Below, in pieces: positions 50,521 through 63,400 of a stretch of DNA of 64,000 bases. Each line of letters opens with the position of its first letter. The stretch's first letter is position 1. Where the stretch lies: the NCBI GenBank assembly GCA_034008185.1, contig CM067084.1, positions 73,994,255 to 74,058,254 on the forward strand, read 5' to 3'. A program made the translations under genes and the position numbers. The notes beneath the pieces were generated by a model. That model was given only the letters and a program-made list of their open reading frames with translations, ran no database searches and was not told the origin of the DNA. This DNA comes from Gorsachius magnificus (Eukaryota; Chordata; Aves; Pelecaniformes; Ardeidae).

Positions 50521-52225
50521 GAGTTGCGAAAAGTGGAGAGCTGGGGGAACAATGCGGGGGAAACAATGCTCACTTATGCTCTTCAGGCCTTCTGGGCAAT
50601 GGGGGCTGCATGCAACTCCCAGGAAAAATAACCTGGCCGAGACCACTTGGTGGTGATGCTCAGGGGAAGGAAGTCCCTTGCTCCAGGGAAGGCTGTGAGT
50701 GCTACCCAAGCGAGTCTGGTCCCCCATCAATCCAAATGCCTCAAATGCCTTCCCTTGGTCCCTGTGCAAGCAGTAGGGAAAGGGAGAAACCCTAGTCCAG
50801 ACGGGGGTGACCCCATCTGCCCTCTGGAGGGAATGGAACCCCTTCCAGGACTGACAGAGCGGCTAAGGGAAAGACACTCCTAACACAGACAACTTGTTGC
50901 ATGCCTAAAAACAGGAATGGTGAAGCTGGGCTGGGCCAAGCTACCTCCACCTTCAACTTTACTTAAGAAGAACTCAATGAGAAGGGCCCTGAGGTGTCTC
51001 CACTGAGGACAGGTCTTGCTCATGTACTGCAAGCAGCCCCCGCCTCTCAGGTAAAGATGGATGCAGAGCAAATACAGTACCACACCACAGATTTGCTTTT
51101 AAACTTTCATAAGACTATCAGACCCACCAGTGAATTAAAGGGAGAATTCCTGCTGGAATACACTTGAAGTATATGCCCTTCCCAGGAGATCAGCCTTCAG
51201 GGTTCCCTTCCCTTTGCCCTTAAGATCCCTCTCTGTCGCGGTGCTTGCAAAGTGCTCTCAACAGCAGACAGCAATGCCTCTGGGGGCAAACCTCCGTGAT
51301 TTCCCATGCCCTTCCTTCTCTGCTCTCTTACATTTCACCTGCCTATGCTCTTTGAATTCAGGAATTGTGGGGGCAGGGGCAACTTGTAGAACCTAATAAA
51401 GTGGGACTGAACCTTGGCTGTGACATTTAGCTGTTATTGCAATATAAATCTCTGGAATAGTGGCAGGGCATTATTGATATACCCCGGGTGCCCAGAGACT
51501 GGCTGGGGTGGGCATCCCTCGCAGTGCATCCCTAGGGGATCCCTAGGCACATTTTCACCTCTAAGCATTGGACCGTGCTGGACTGGGGCCTAAAGGACTA
51601 CAAACTGCGTCAGTCCTCTTTGCTCTGCTCGGACTAGAGATTGCTGATGCCTGCAATCAGATATCCACAAGCACTGAGTCATATAAACCCCACATATTTA
51701 CTTGTGTGCTGCCAATCTTCTTTTTCTCCTTGCTTTCCGTAAGTGTTCCTTTGGGTAATGATTGGGATTTTCTGTACACAAGCAGTTAAACCCATGCAAA
51801 TAGTATTTGCATGAAGTCTGAGCAATATATGCAGCCATCTGGAAAGTCTGTTCCAGACCAATTCCCGTTGGCATCACCTTGCTCTGAAGGTGTACGTGCT
51901 CTCCATGTGGCTGTCTAGTTAGAAGGTCTGGTTATTTGAGTTGTGGTTTCTGGACAGGTTTCTTAACACTACCTCTGCTTTTTCTTTTTCTTTTTTCCTT
52001 GCTACTGCTTGAACTTTTCTGCTTGTCAAGTGACTGCCTGGTGGCTTGTAGGAAATTTGTAGGAAACTTCAATGTCACTCCTTGTGCAGAAATACCTCCT
52101 CTCCAAAATCTGCTCTCACCAATCAATAAAAAGGCATCGCTACATCCAGGGCTTCAGCTGGCTGAAGCAGATGAACTGGGTGGAATTTGCCCTTTTCATG
52201 CGATACCCTGTCAGGCTCTAAGACT

Positions 52226-52281
52226 TTATTATCATCATTATTATTATTATTGTTGTTGTTGTTGTTGTTGTTGTTGTTATT
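52226..52281. repeat. Compound (ATT)n-(GTT)n microsatellite
   Basis: A run of TTA/TCA/ATT triplets passes into eight or more GTT triplets. It is a trinucleotide microsatellite likely to be length-polymorphic. Confidence 0.95.
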
Positions 52282-54849
52282 TCCTCAGGGACACATTTTA
52301 GGGCACCTGTCTTTTTGGCTTCTACTGTGTGAGTCACACTTCTTAATGCATTTATTCTTGCAATCTCTGTGTCAGATAAGGACATCCTATTTTTCCATTT
52401 TACTAGAAGAAGAACTGTGAGAAAAGCTTTCAATAACTCTTATGAGTACGGCTGGGCAAAATTTTCTGCGCAAATATTTTGTTTGCCAAAAATGCATTTC
52501 TGATCAACTGAAGCTGTCTGTGCTCTTAAATCTCTTGGAGTAGAGGTGAATAATGTTTTGAGCCAAAAAGAAAAAAGAAAAGGAAAATTTCTGAGAAAAG
52601 TTTGACATTTATTAAAAATGGTGGATAATTTTGAAAAGGTCAGCTAACCTTATTTTTAAAAAAGGGGAAATAATAAAGACAGGCAGTTTTAGGAGCTTTT
52701 TGTCCTTCCCGCTGAGTTAATAGGACTACCTGGTGCCAGAAGGCATGGTCATGGTCACCTACACTGGCTAAGTCTTGTTGCTTCCCTTGTCTGATGCCAG
52801 CGCTCATCTGACCTCACTGCACACTCTACCTCCCAAAAATGCTAACCCTACCAAAGCTTCACCACCGGTAAATGGTTTGGGGCATGTGGGAACAAGTGGC
52901 AAGGGTTAGGCTGGAATAGAGCCATCCCTCTTGGTGGCATTGTGCAGCTGAACATACCTTTGGCTCCTCTGACAAAATCTTTCATTTTTACCTATCTGAA
53001 GACTGTAAAAATCTGTATGAACAAATCTCACCTAAATCACTTTTGAAATGCTTCAGTAGTAAGCCTAAAGACCCTGGTAGTTCAAGTCCTCTGTCCCCGG
53101 GGCACCTAAATACTCTGAAATGTTTCAGCTTTTTGTTCAAAGTAGCCAGAAGACCTTTGGCACAACAAGGTCTTAAATAATGAACTTCTAAATCTTGGAT
53201 TGGTCCCCATACCACTGATTATCCTTTCTCCCTGTCAAACATTCACAGACTCTGGAGGTCTAAAGAGAAATTAAACAGGGTAGGGATGAAGGAATGCTCA
53301 CTAAACTCTTCTCTATTTCACCCATCTCCTCAGATTTATGTCAGAAATGCTTTGTTAGAATGATAGAACGGAGGATGCCACCTTTAGTTTGCCACTGGTT
53401 AAAGACTATGTTCTTTTCAACAGGTGAGTGTTCATTTCTGTCAATAATATTTTAAGAGATAGACAGGAGTTACCTAGGAAAAAGAAGACCCTTTACATGA
53501 GTTTGATTTGCAAGCCGCTGAAGTCATACACCCTTCACTGAACTCTACCAGGCTTTGCGTCAAGTCTGAAGCAGATTCTGCTTCTTGCCATCGACAAGTG
53601 GAGTGCAACCACAGTCTGAAAGAGATGCAAGAGAAGTCTTTTTTGCATGGCCCACCTGCAGCGACCCCCCTGGGAGCCTGGCACCCTCCCAGAGCCAGGG
53701 TATCTGTGCTCTCAGTGCCTAGGGCTGCGACCAAGCAGAAGAGGTACAGAAAGCAAGTCCTCTACCATGTGTAGGTTTTTTACTGCTACCAGTGAGAAAT
53801 TAAGGCTGATTGTGACAAAATATCTATTGCCCCAGAAGCTGCTGATTCACCCAGATTCAAGTGTGCTGTGGAGATGGCTGTTTCTGGATGGCTTTGCCAG
53901 CATCAGATCATGCTCCCGATGGAGCTGCACTTGCCAGGCAGGTTTCAACCCTTGCCTGGTGTCCTCAGTGGTTTGGCACCTTGGGCCTTCCAGATCTGGG
54001 AATTATAGAGGCACGGGTGCTCCTGAGCCTCCCAGGGAGCCAGACCCAGACCAGCCTGACAGGGGTCAGCAACTATGTCTGAAGCAGAGGGGGGGTCTCT
54101 GGCCCCATCTAGACTTGCTCAGGCCGTCCTCAAACTGAGAATGGCCAGCAGAGTTGAGCAGAGAAAAGTCATTTAATCTCATGGGGAATTTCAGAAAATC
54201 TGATTTTCATCCCACATCTGAAATAAAAAAAAAATCTTTGGAAAAAAAGACAGCTTTAGAAATCATGAATTCAATTTCCCTCTCAGTTCAAATAAACAAA
54301 TTATACCCAAAGAAGAAAGGGAAACACTACAAGAACATGAAGGGACAAAGAAAAAAAATGGGAGAAGTCAAATAAATGAGGCTTTCTCCAATTCCCCAAA
54401 ACCATGAGCCAGCTCCATCTAGGAATCCATGATCCTTCTTGGAGAATTACTCCAGAGACCACATGTATTTGGCAGGACCAGAGCTGAATGAAATGCACAG
54501 GAGTCTCTGGGGGAGCATGCATTGACTCTCCTTTCCTTTGGAAGGAGGCCATGGCAACCCTACATCCTTGAGGTTCCCCATCTCAGTGGACGTCTACTAG
54601 ACTTCCCGTCCTCCTGGATGCAGCCGAAGCCTGGGGCTTGTTCTCTCCCCTGTGGCAGAACGAGGTAGGGAGGTGTGAAGGAAGTCTGCCAGCATCAAGG
54701 AGAATGTCCATCCCCCCTTTTACCACTCCTAGCAGCTCTGAAGACCCTGCACCTCCTGTTTGCCTCCAGCAACCTGCTCCCTCCCAAGGTCAGGCTTGTT
54801 TCTCCACTGTCTCCCAGTTGGCAAATGGCTTGCATTCAGGCACAGTCAG

Positions 54850-55360
54850 TCTTAGTTAATCAGCACGTTTAATACATTAGCATGCACATATTAATCTGCA
54901 TCCACTGAGCTTTGTAAGCTGCAACTCTTGTAGCTCAGGCTGGAAAATTAGTTTCACAGCTGCGGAGGGTAGCTGTTCATTTATTTACAGTCCTTGGAGA
55001 CCTCGCTGAATGCAATGGCACAAAACAAAATGAGGCCTCTAATCCAAAAGCCAGGAAGCTTAAGCACCTGTAGAAACAGTTTTGCATTCCAAGGGGCAAA
55101 TTATCTCTAATCTTGTTAAATGACTGCACTGCGAAACAATCGCAAAATGCTTTCTTCGATGGCCCATAACCAAACACGAGGGGTCCATTACTGCTCTGTG
55201 TGAGGGAGAGCCAGTAATCCTACAGGAGGACACAGCTGATCGCAAAATAAGGGCTGCAGTCAAAAATAAAGAAGAAACGAAATAAAGCTGGAACTGTTTG
55301 AGAACGGATGCTTCCAATTTTCTAAATTACAATAGCAACTTGTTGCCAAGCAATTACAGT
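54850..55360. promoter_or_regulatory. Probable conserved enhancer-like block
   Basis: It opens with a dense AT-rich cluster (TTAGTTAATC, GTTTAATACATTAGC, ATGCACATATTAATC) that recalls homeodomain and POU sites. It continues through repeat-free sequence with CpGs kept in GCGAAACAATCGC and TTCGATGG. It closes with AGCAACTTGTTGCC and CAAGCAATTAC, an RFX-like X-box arrangement at about 55333-55353. No coding frame is credible. This is texture-based inference. Confidence 0.37.
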
Positions 55361-55504
55361 GTTTCATCTGTTTTTTCCTGCTTTGCCCCCCACCTCATTT
55401 GTTTTTCTTCAGCAGATGCTGTTTCTGAACTTTGTCATTCATGTCCCTTTCTCCACCCCTTCTAATTTACAATTGATAATGACCACCACCCAGACACTGC
55501 CACC

Positions 55505-55523
55505 AAAAAAAAAAAAAAAAAAA
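55505..55523. repeat. A19 homopolymer
   Basis: Nineteen consecutive A residues. The upstream sequence does not look like a retroposed transcript, so I do not call it a processed-pseudogene tail. Confidence 0.95.
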
Positions 55524-58473
55524 GGAAAAGTGAGATGCCTTTGTGCTTGTTCTCACTCTGACCCAGCAGTAGCACCTTTGCCAGTTATTTTAAATCACTG
55601 CTTTTTTAAGCAGGCTGCTGGATTTTTTTTCTCCCTGTCCAGGACAGATGTTGCACGTAACATTGACAAACTATGGATAACTATTCATTGCACCAGTAAA
55701 AAAGAGAATGAAAAAATAGTAATTATGCTCTATGAAACTCCAATGGTAATTAAAGTCTGCAAATCTCCTACAAATTAAAATAAGTGCTTAATTCAAACAG
55801 GGCTTGCAGGAGCCAGGATCTCTGCGGGTATGCTGTTTTCTGTGAGGATGGAATTGGTTTTTGTGCAAGGGCAGGTAGCAAGGACAGCTCATTACTGCTA
55901 GAGTAAATTCAGATCTGGAGAGGGTGTGCTGGCATGTATCCAGCCCTGGGTGAGGGTGACGGCATGGGGGACACCCTGCCAGGGTATACCCAAGCCCAGT
56001 ACCCTGCCCGTGAGTGGAATCTAGTCGTATAAGCTCAGCTCTGGCATAGCACTGAAATCAGAAAATCAGATTTTCAAAAACAAATTTCCCCTCCATGGAG
56101 GAGTCCCACTGACCACTTGATGCAGTAGGGACAGGGAACAGGGACCCACCTGGTGTTGACAGTGGGAAAGCTATGGCCTGCCAGTCTCCCTCTGGGCTTC
56201 TCTATCCAACCAGGCAGATGGCGAGCTTTGGGGATGGTGCCTTCTTCCACTTTTCTATACACGTCACCATCCCTTTAAGTGAGCATCCACACCTTGAAAA
56301 CATGTAGGAACTCATGCTATGATGACTCACCGCTTCCCTGGAGAAGAGGTCCCTCATTGCTGGTGAATGGAAGAATACATCGGTAATGATCACACCCCGC
56401 TAAAGCTATGTTGGAAAGTTACTCACTTTCTGAACAAGCCAGCATTTTTCTCCCCTGTCCCCACACTGAGCACTAGCTCAGAAGTCCCATTAGTGGTACA
56501 TCTATAATCTTGGGCAGGGTGCATAGGGAGACATGACTTCTCCTACAGCTCTTCAGCTCTGCCTGCTTGTACAAAATGAGGATCTGCACCCTTTTCCAGC
56601 TGCTAAAAGATCTAGCCTCAAGGACGGGTTTCTCTCGCTTTGGAGTCATTGCTCTTCCAACATTCCTGCAATGCAGGAACACTGAGAGCAGTTTCTGAGA
56701 AGAAATGAGCTAATGAGTCTAATGGTCTTCATATCTCTTGGAACTGGCTTGGCTGAGCCGGTGGAAATGAAATCAATGAAACTCCATTGATCTACATCAT
56801 CTGGGGTTTGAATCCAAGAGCAACCATATACTCACATTACTAGCCTCCAAATTAGTGACAAGTGGGTTACATGGAGGGGATACGGCCCTTCTTGGTGAGC
56901 TGGTGGATGTTGGAGGCACCAGCAAGATGTGGCCATAAAGCAGGGCAGCTGGGCAGAGGAAGGGTATGAGGAAAGGAAACGATTATCTCCAGCACATCTG
57001 CTATGCAGCGCTTGAACTCACTTTCGGTTTTCAAACAGACTAAATTTGTACACACTCGCCCCACACAGCTGACTGTGTTTTAAGTCCATCCTTGCTTTAA
57101 GTGGAATAATGAGGTAGGTTTTAACCCCGTGTGGCCTCAGAGCCTCTGTTTAGCTCCTGGATCTCTTATCTCCAGCTCTGGGACTACTTTTACGCAGGAT
57201 TGAGATTTCTATATAAAGTTCAAGAATGGATTAAATCATCTTTACAGGCATAGCTGGGGCAGCCTGCTAAACCCAGACCTCTGCCCTCCACAGCTTCCCA
57301 GAGCCTTCAGACTGGCCCTATGGCTCCTTCTACTTTTTCCTCCCCTTTGCTGCCTCTTTTCATGTTATTCCCCATTTTCTTAAAGGACCTGAGAGCTAAT
57401 AGATCACTTCAAAATGAATGCAATTGCTCCCCAGCAGTGAGATGCTGCGTTTCCTCCACACCGAATCTATGCACTGTTCCACTAGATAAACAGCACCAAA
57501 TGTCATCTGAGAATCACATCCTGCTTTCATTCTCTGCCCTCGCATTCGAGCTTTGTGTGAGAGTGATTCACTTTCTCACTGAATGCAGAGTGAAAGCCCA
57601 TTTCCAGCACTCTCCCAACACCCATGCACAACCAGCTATTCATTTCCAATGATCATTTGTATTTCTTTTGGAAGACCTTAAACACCACAGGGGATAAAAG
57701 AAAAACCATTCAAGTGAAAATAAGACTGGCAAAGATAATACATTGCCCTGCTGTCACTGCTTAGCTAAAGATGAATACATATTAATACTGGGTTTTGCCT
57801 GATTTTGTAATGTGGTTGGGATTTGTATATGCTCTGTGTGTGTGTGTTTGCTGTTTTACCTAAATAACTGTTCAGCCATGTAGCCAATTTTAACTAAGTT
57901 TTTGAGGATCTCAAAGTTATTAAGCGTCTACAGGTTTTTGGAAAACAGATGTTTGAAGAGAAGAAAGAGACAGCAGTGACAGGAGAAGATACAGTGTGAG
58001 TAGAGCCCTTATTAAACACTCAAAATTCTGCACAGTAACTCATCCTTCAGACACTGAATCCAAACCCCAGGGTCAGGCTATCTAGAGACCAGATCTCTGC
58101 TGTTCAGAGGAAACTTTTTCTAATAGCACCATAACTGTGGTTCCAACCCAGGCCCTTAGGTATGAGCAGCACGTTACTTTGCTACTCAAGATACATAGAT
58201 GAAACCAGATTTTAATTCCAAAAGCCACAGTGTGATCCCTGGTTCCCTCAATTACCCGAAGGAGGAAGTGAGCTTCCTCAGTTATTCCCATATGGCACAC
58301 ATGTTGGAGGAGAAAACAAAGCTCACCACGTTCCTTGCCCATGTACGTAATGCAGGGCAAAGTTGTTTATTCATACAGGCAGTGAAAGCCAACCCCTAGC
58401 AGGTCCTGAGTTCTATTTTTTGTCCGATCTAGGTAAAGTGATATTTCACACCAATTGCATCAGCCTAGGAGGA

Positions 58474-58535
58474 GGGACACTGTGTTAAACGCAAAATGCC
58501 AGGTGGGACACCGTGTTAAACACAAAATGCCAGGT
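58474..58535 (+). repeat. 31-bp tandem duplication
   Basis: The unit starting GGGACAC and ending GCCAGGT spans 58474-58504 and repeats at 58505-58535 with two transitions (T to C, G to A). It is older than the perfect duplications at 38537 and 59511. Confidence 0.93.
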
Positions 58536-59510
58536 GATGTTACCTTGCCCTGCAGAACCTTCATCATATGGTAGGAGTCATAAGAAAGGGAGTTTTTAAT
58601 AGAAGGCTGAGCATGTTTGTCCCTTTTTCATTAAGAATGGGTTAGTGAAGCAGAAATACAAGTGACCCAATGACATGGTGTCATCAGTGAATGTATCTTA
58701 GTTTAGAAATACTGGGACATTTTATGTATGGTATTTGCCTTTCTCAAAGCAGAGGAGGTGGGAAATCTGGAGGTGTCATTGGAGACAACAATGGATTTCA
58801 GTGGGGGAACTTAAGGCTTGCTGGAGATACATGGAGCTTGCATAGACAGCTCAGGTCTTTCAGACATCTGCTGGACAAGGCACCTGGAAAGATAAACTAT
58901 TGGTTGATTGCAACGACTTGTAGAAGTAAGGTTAAGAAGTGAGGTAGGGGAAAAGACTAGAAGAGGAGCAACAGGGCTGAGGAAGAAGTCCACTTCCTTA
59001 AAGGAAGGAGAAAACAGCAAGAAAGAGAAGAACAAGAAGTTTAACAAGAAAAGAAGACAAAATGGAGCTATCCAGGGACCTAGGAGAATACAAAGAGGTA
59101 AGAGGGTAAAACACAGGGGAGAAAGGATAGATGAGTATGCACACATCCACCCATCTGCAGGCAGGAGAAGGAGCGCAGCTGATTCATACCAGTCCCAGAA
59201 AGGCAGGAGACCGGAGGGTCCTTGCCAGAAAGAGCTGACTGACCTGTCATTGGAAAGGGTCCAGAGGAGAGCAGGGAGCACAACGTGGATTTGGAAGCTA
59301 AAGCAAGTCCCCAAAGGACGTGAGGGGGAATCAAGGATAATTATGGCCACTTAGGAGAGACATTCCAAGAAATGATTCTTGGATGAGTCTTTCAGCCTTT
59401 GGAAAGGGTAGGTGAAGTCATTACATGGAGGTCAGCAAGTGCCTCAAATATTCATCAGAAAGGATGGGTTTGAGACAGTTGATTATGGGGGATTACTAAT
59501 GAAAAAGAGA

Positions 59511-59552
59511 TTCAGTGGATTGATTTCACCTTTCAGTGGATTGATTTCACCT
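59511..59552 (+). repeat. Perfect 21-bp tandem duplication
   Basis: TTCAGTGGATTGATTTCACC plus T occurs twice in a row without mismatch. It lies just upstream of the CR1 relic at 59830. Confidence 0.95.
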
Positions 59553-59829
59553 CAGTAAAGAGAGTGGTATTGTAGGATTAAAACTAGCATATATGAAGCT
59601 CTCATGAGAAATTGGAAATGAGGGAGCGAGTTTGGGAGACATCTATGTAGTCCTTACACCTGGATTCAGCACAGAGGAAGAGGAGATTCAGTGCATAAAG
59701 GAAAAAAATGTTGTGTACTGGGATGCGAGACAATGGAATGGATTCTCCAGAAAGGAAAAATTATTGCTGCAAGCACTAATCAAATAGGCAATTTTATAAT
59801 AAGCAGGTGGAAAAATTATATTGGCCCAT

Positions 59830-60180
59830 AAAAAGCATTGAAACGTTTGTCTAAAGAGACATTAGCAATAAAATGGAGGAACTTGAACTACGAATGCAGG
59901 ATGTAAGACAGGATATTATATGGATAATAGAAATAAGGTGAAATAGCCATCGTATCTGGAATGCAGGAAATGAGGGATAGGTGCTGGTCAGGAGAGAAGG
60001 CAACAAGGATTGGAGAGAGAAGTAGTGCTGTATGGCAGCGGTAGGAGGGACTGCCAAGAAATAAGAACTATCTGTGTGGGCAGGGCAAAACACAGTTGGG
60101 TCAAGGTGGTACAGGGTAAGCTGGCTAAAGACATTGAAGTTGAGTCATACTAGGAATCTCCTACAGGTGCAGTTCTGTGA
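59830..60180 (+). mobile_element. Ancient CR1 relic, endonuclease-like part
   Basis: The order of words (AAAATGGAGGAACTTGAACTA, GATATTATATGGATAATAGAAA, TGGAATGC, GGATAGGTGCTGGTCAGGAG, a GGCAACAAGGATTGG stretch, TAGTGCTGTATGGCAG) resembles the N-terminal APE-endonuclease region of an old amniote CR1. There the protein reads roughly GYRLFRRDR followed by a glycine-rich stretch and VALYV. Frames are destroyed. Together with 60740-60950 it implies one long, old, sense-oriented insertion whose middle part has decayed beyond recognition. The match is from memory and is only moderate. Confidence 0.5.
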
Positions 60181-60739
60181 GATGGGGTGAGATGGTTTAA
60201 GAGATTACTTATCTCTGCCAGCAAGCAGAGGCTCTGCTATGCTTTCCCATCTCCCCACCGTGGGCATGCAGCCTCACCCCATGTCTTGCGCCAATTACTT
60301 AACCCACCAGTAAACTACCTGAGCAAACCATGTGGCTAGTTTTTCTGCCATTTTAGCAAGTTGAATCCACGCAGGAAAATGCTCTTCAAGTACCCAAGTT
60401 GGTGCCAGCGATGAGTGGGAGCATGGGGAGATGAGGGAGGAGAGAGGCAGGATCTTCCCCTTGCAGCCTGTGCAGTGTTGGACTGGCTCAGCTGCTTATG
60501 ACAGCACCACCTTCGTTTTAATTAAGGACATGGGGCAAATTTGCAAGTGAAAGCAAATGAGGATGAGGCTATAGAAATGGGAATGACCACATAGGAGGAG
60601 GAAAGGAGACTTGAAGACAGATAGTCTCTGTCCCCAGATTCTGGAAGAAGAAGGATGTGAACTGGCTCGTCCAGTAGCAATGATGCATTCATTCAGTCAT
60701 GGGTAGCTCATGTAACTGGAAAATAAGATTTGGCCTCCA

Positions 60740-60950
60740 TGGTTAAATAAGAAAAGCAGGGAGAGGACAAGATGTTCTGGGCAACTACAGAGCCATTAGT
60801 TTGACCTCCATGTTATACAAGGCTTTATAATAATTTTTGAAGGAAGGAAAACTGAAAACATGGAAATTAATAGAAAATGGGATAAAAGGCAACCAGTTTA
60901 TCACAAGTATGTTGTATCCTTTTTGCCTACTGTGTGAGCTGATCCTCTTT
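60740..60950 (+). mobile_element. Ancient CR1 relic, reverse-transcriptase part
   Basis: At 60780-60827 one frame reads GNYRAISLTSMLYKAL before double stop codons. This is the N-terminal motif of a LINE reverse transcriptase (NYRPxSLTS in CR1). The DNA continues as TTTTTGAAGGAAGGAAAACTG, ACATGGAAATTAATAG, AAATGGGATAAAAGGCAACC and AGTTTATCACAAGTATG. This is the expected continuation towards the NQ-HGF-type motif. Several stops and frame changes show that it is a dead relic. Confidence 0.82.
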
Positions 60951-61026
60951 ATTCAGTCCTAAAACAGAAGCCAGGAATTGGCTGGTTTTCTTCCGTCAGG
61001 ATTGTTTTATTCATTGGCCATTCACC

Positions 61027-61044
61027 AAAAAAAAAAAAAAAAAA
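61027..61044. repeat. A18 homopolymer
   Basis: Eighteen consecutive A residues follow TTCACC. It lies about 80 bp after the last recognisable part of the CR1 relic. CR1 does not end in poly(A), so it is probably unrelated. Confidence 0.95.
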
Positions 61045-63229
61045 GAAATCCTATTTCAATAGCCTTGGGAAATGGATGTTCAGCAACATTCACTGTAGCT
61101 CACTGGGTTTCTAAGGGCCTTACAAGCAGTGGGTACAACAAAGTGATACAGCTCGGCAGTAGTGTGGTGGTGCTGCATGTGTCCTGTCAATATGCCCTGC
61201 AGCAGGATGCCTGCAAACCCTTGCAGAGCAAAAATCCCATCCCATCACTGCTGTGGCTTTCAAAATGTCCTTCAAAATACAGCAGAGCCCTTCAAACAAC
61301 ATCTAGAATTACATGCTCTTCCCTGGGCTCCCCTCGATTCTTTATTACTATTTTTGAAGGATTTTGCTCAGAAAGGTCTTTATACTCTGCAGGCACTGCT
61401 GAATTGGAACGGGAAGCAGGGTTTCTTCTCATTGTAAGGTAGGCAGGGCTGCCTTCCAGTTTCCCAGCTGCAGAGATTTATAGCCACTACCAGATTCACT
61501 AGGTGGCCAAGGTTTTATAACCCAATTGAACAGAATAAAACAATTTAGACTGAAGGCAATTTGATGCAGGACTCAATGACTTTCAGGAACTTGATGTATC
61601 ACTGTGATCATGTAAGTTACAAATTATATAAACCCATATATATTTGACAGATAGTTTTCAAAAACAATGTAATTATTTGGAATTATTTAATTAGGGTTGA
61701 CATGCTTGCAAAGCGTCCCTGGGAATGAAGCAGAAAATGTTGAAGTGTATGGAAGATTTTCAATCTGCATTAAATCCTGCTCCAAAGAGTGGGGTTTGGT
61801 ATCCTTTCCAAGGCTTTAGACTCCACTGAATACAAATTCCCCTTGAGGATCTCCTGGGTTAGGCTTGTGCAGTCCATTCCTGGCTCAGTGACAGTGGCAT
61901 TGCAGTTGAGACATCTACTTTCAACATCCTTGGCCAAATATTAGGGAGCCCAATGTTCTCAGGACAGTTGGATACCCCAGCAGCAATGGGAAAGAAGCAA
62001 CTGGACACCCAAATGCCTCTCTTACAAGGGGAGATCTTGAGGTAAATGGGCTGGAGAATCCACTTTTCTGAAGTCAGAGAGCAGTCCTTTTCCAAACAAC
62101 ACAAATGAAGCTTGCCTATAGCTCGTGATGATGGTAGGCTTGGAGAACTTGCAAAAAGCTGAAGGGGAATGCATTTATATTCTGCACAGTATCAGATAAG
62201 CCTCCCTGACCATTACATCAGGCAAACCATCTGAAGGAGTTGTGTGTTCAGACAAGTAAGATGAGCTGTATTCATTCTTTTTACTTCAGCTACAAAAGTA
62301 TGAAAAGCTAATTTGGGTGTAAATCCAAACAATAGCTTGCTGCAATCTTATTTGCACTCACAAGATGTGAATTTTCGGGGATGTTCCAGATTTTTTATTG
62401 CTGTTGCTCCATCTGCCTACCATTGTTTGATGGCCTTTCTGGAAATAATGGGATGCAGGCTCTGATACCCATGAATTTCAGAGGCCTTGTGCATCCACTT
62501 GTATCAAATATTTACAATTTTGTTGTGAATCAGACTCCAGGGAACGCTAATGGGGTGCTCTGTCAGTGAAACCAAAAGCATGATGTATCCATAATTAAAA
62601 AGAATGACAGAGATTTTTCTGAGTTAAGTTTAAGCAAACTGGGCTTAAGCACATTGCCAGGGTCTGTTTTTCTGGTAATTTTACTATGGCAATGGGTACC
62701 GGTCCCGCTGCCCTCATAGGATGGATTTTTCCAGAGTGTGTTATGAGTCTCCATCCTGCCAGCCTGTGCTGAGAACTGCCTCCCATGAGGAGGTCTGTGC
62801 ATTGGTAGGAGGAAAATACATGTCCTTTTGCTACAGGAATGGAGATATTTGGAGTAGCTGTGAATGCTCGTTGTGGTGGTAGAAACTCCGGGCCTCCGAC
62901 AAGCTTGCTGCTGCAAAATCATTTGGTAACAGGGAGAAGAGAGGAGTCTGGCATCCGAGAGCAATTGAATAGAAATGAAGATGAAAATTAGAGATCAAAA
63001 GCTATGAATGACAAGGAAATATCTCAACGGGAACCTTATCTCCAAGACTGGGATGTCTTTCAGGATAAAAATGGCTGCTAATGAATTCTCTCCATATAAC
63101 CAAACACGTTGGCTGCTCCCACCCGGACGCCTGCAGCTTATGCTTCCCCACAGTTTTCATTTGCTTTATTGCTTTCAGATGCTGCTTGGTATTAGTTCCT
63201 CTGGTAGCTGTGTCATTGCCACCAGCACC

Positions 63230-63400
63230 GGGGGAATGCGGCTTCAGCTGACTGGGCTGCGAGGCGTCAGCCCTGCCTCTCCGGGGACTGTCTGACACTA
63301 GGGCAGAGCTGCCTAACTGCAGCCAGATAATTAAAACCAATCGATGTTATTAAGCGAACACAAGCCCCGACAGCTTCGGGTGTATTCTCATGTAGCAGGG
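63230..63400. promoter_or_regulatory. Possible conserved non-coding element
   Basis: CpG-retaining sequence (GGAATGCGG, CTGCGAGGCGTC) is followed by GATAATTAAAACC, a ONECUT-type ATCGAT at 63340-63345, ATTAAGCG and CCCGACAGCTTCGGG. No repeat or gene is visible. This is a texture-based call. Confidence 0.3.

Larger units (their letters stand above)
47706..59829. other. Gene-free stretch with possible regulatory blocks
   Basis: No gene is supported. It contains blocks of conserved-element texture at 49860-50520 and 54850-55360, an ATT/GTT microsatellite at 52226-52281, an A19 run at 55505-55523, a short (TG)n at 57835-57847, tandem duplications at 58474-58535 and 59511-59552, and purine-rich DNA at about 58925-59110. 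A near-ideal acceptor and donor pair bounds 53334-53423, but its open frame has no coding-like codon use. Confidence 0.45.

Noticed and set aside
55505..55523. A19 run considered as the poly(A) tail of a processed pseudogene
   Set aside because: No coding remnant or target-site duplication is visible upstream.
58811..59350. 179-codon minus-strand frame with hydrophobic stretches, and the overlapping basic plus-strand frame 58908-59354
   Set aside because: The plus strand is purine-rich, which automatically gives Lys/Arg/Glu codons one way and Leu/Phe/Ser the other. The apparent membrane segments are an artefact of that bias.
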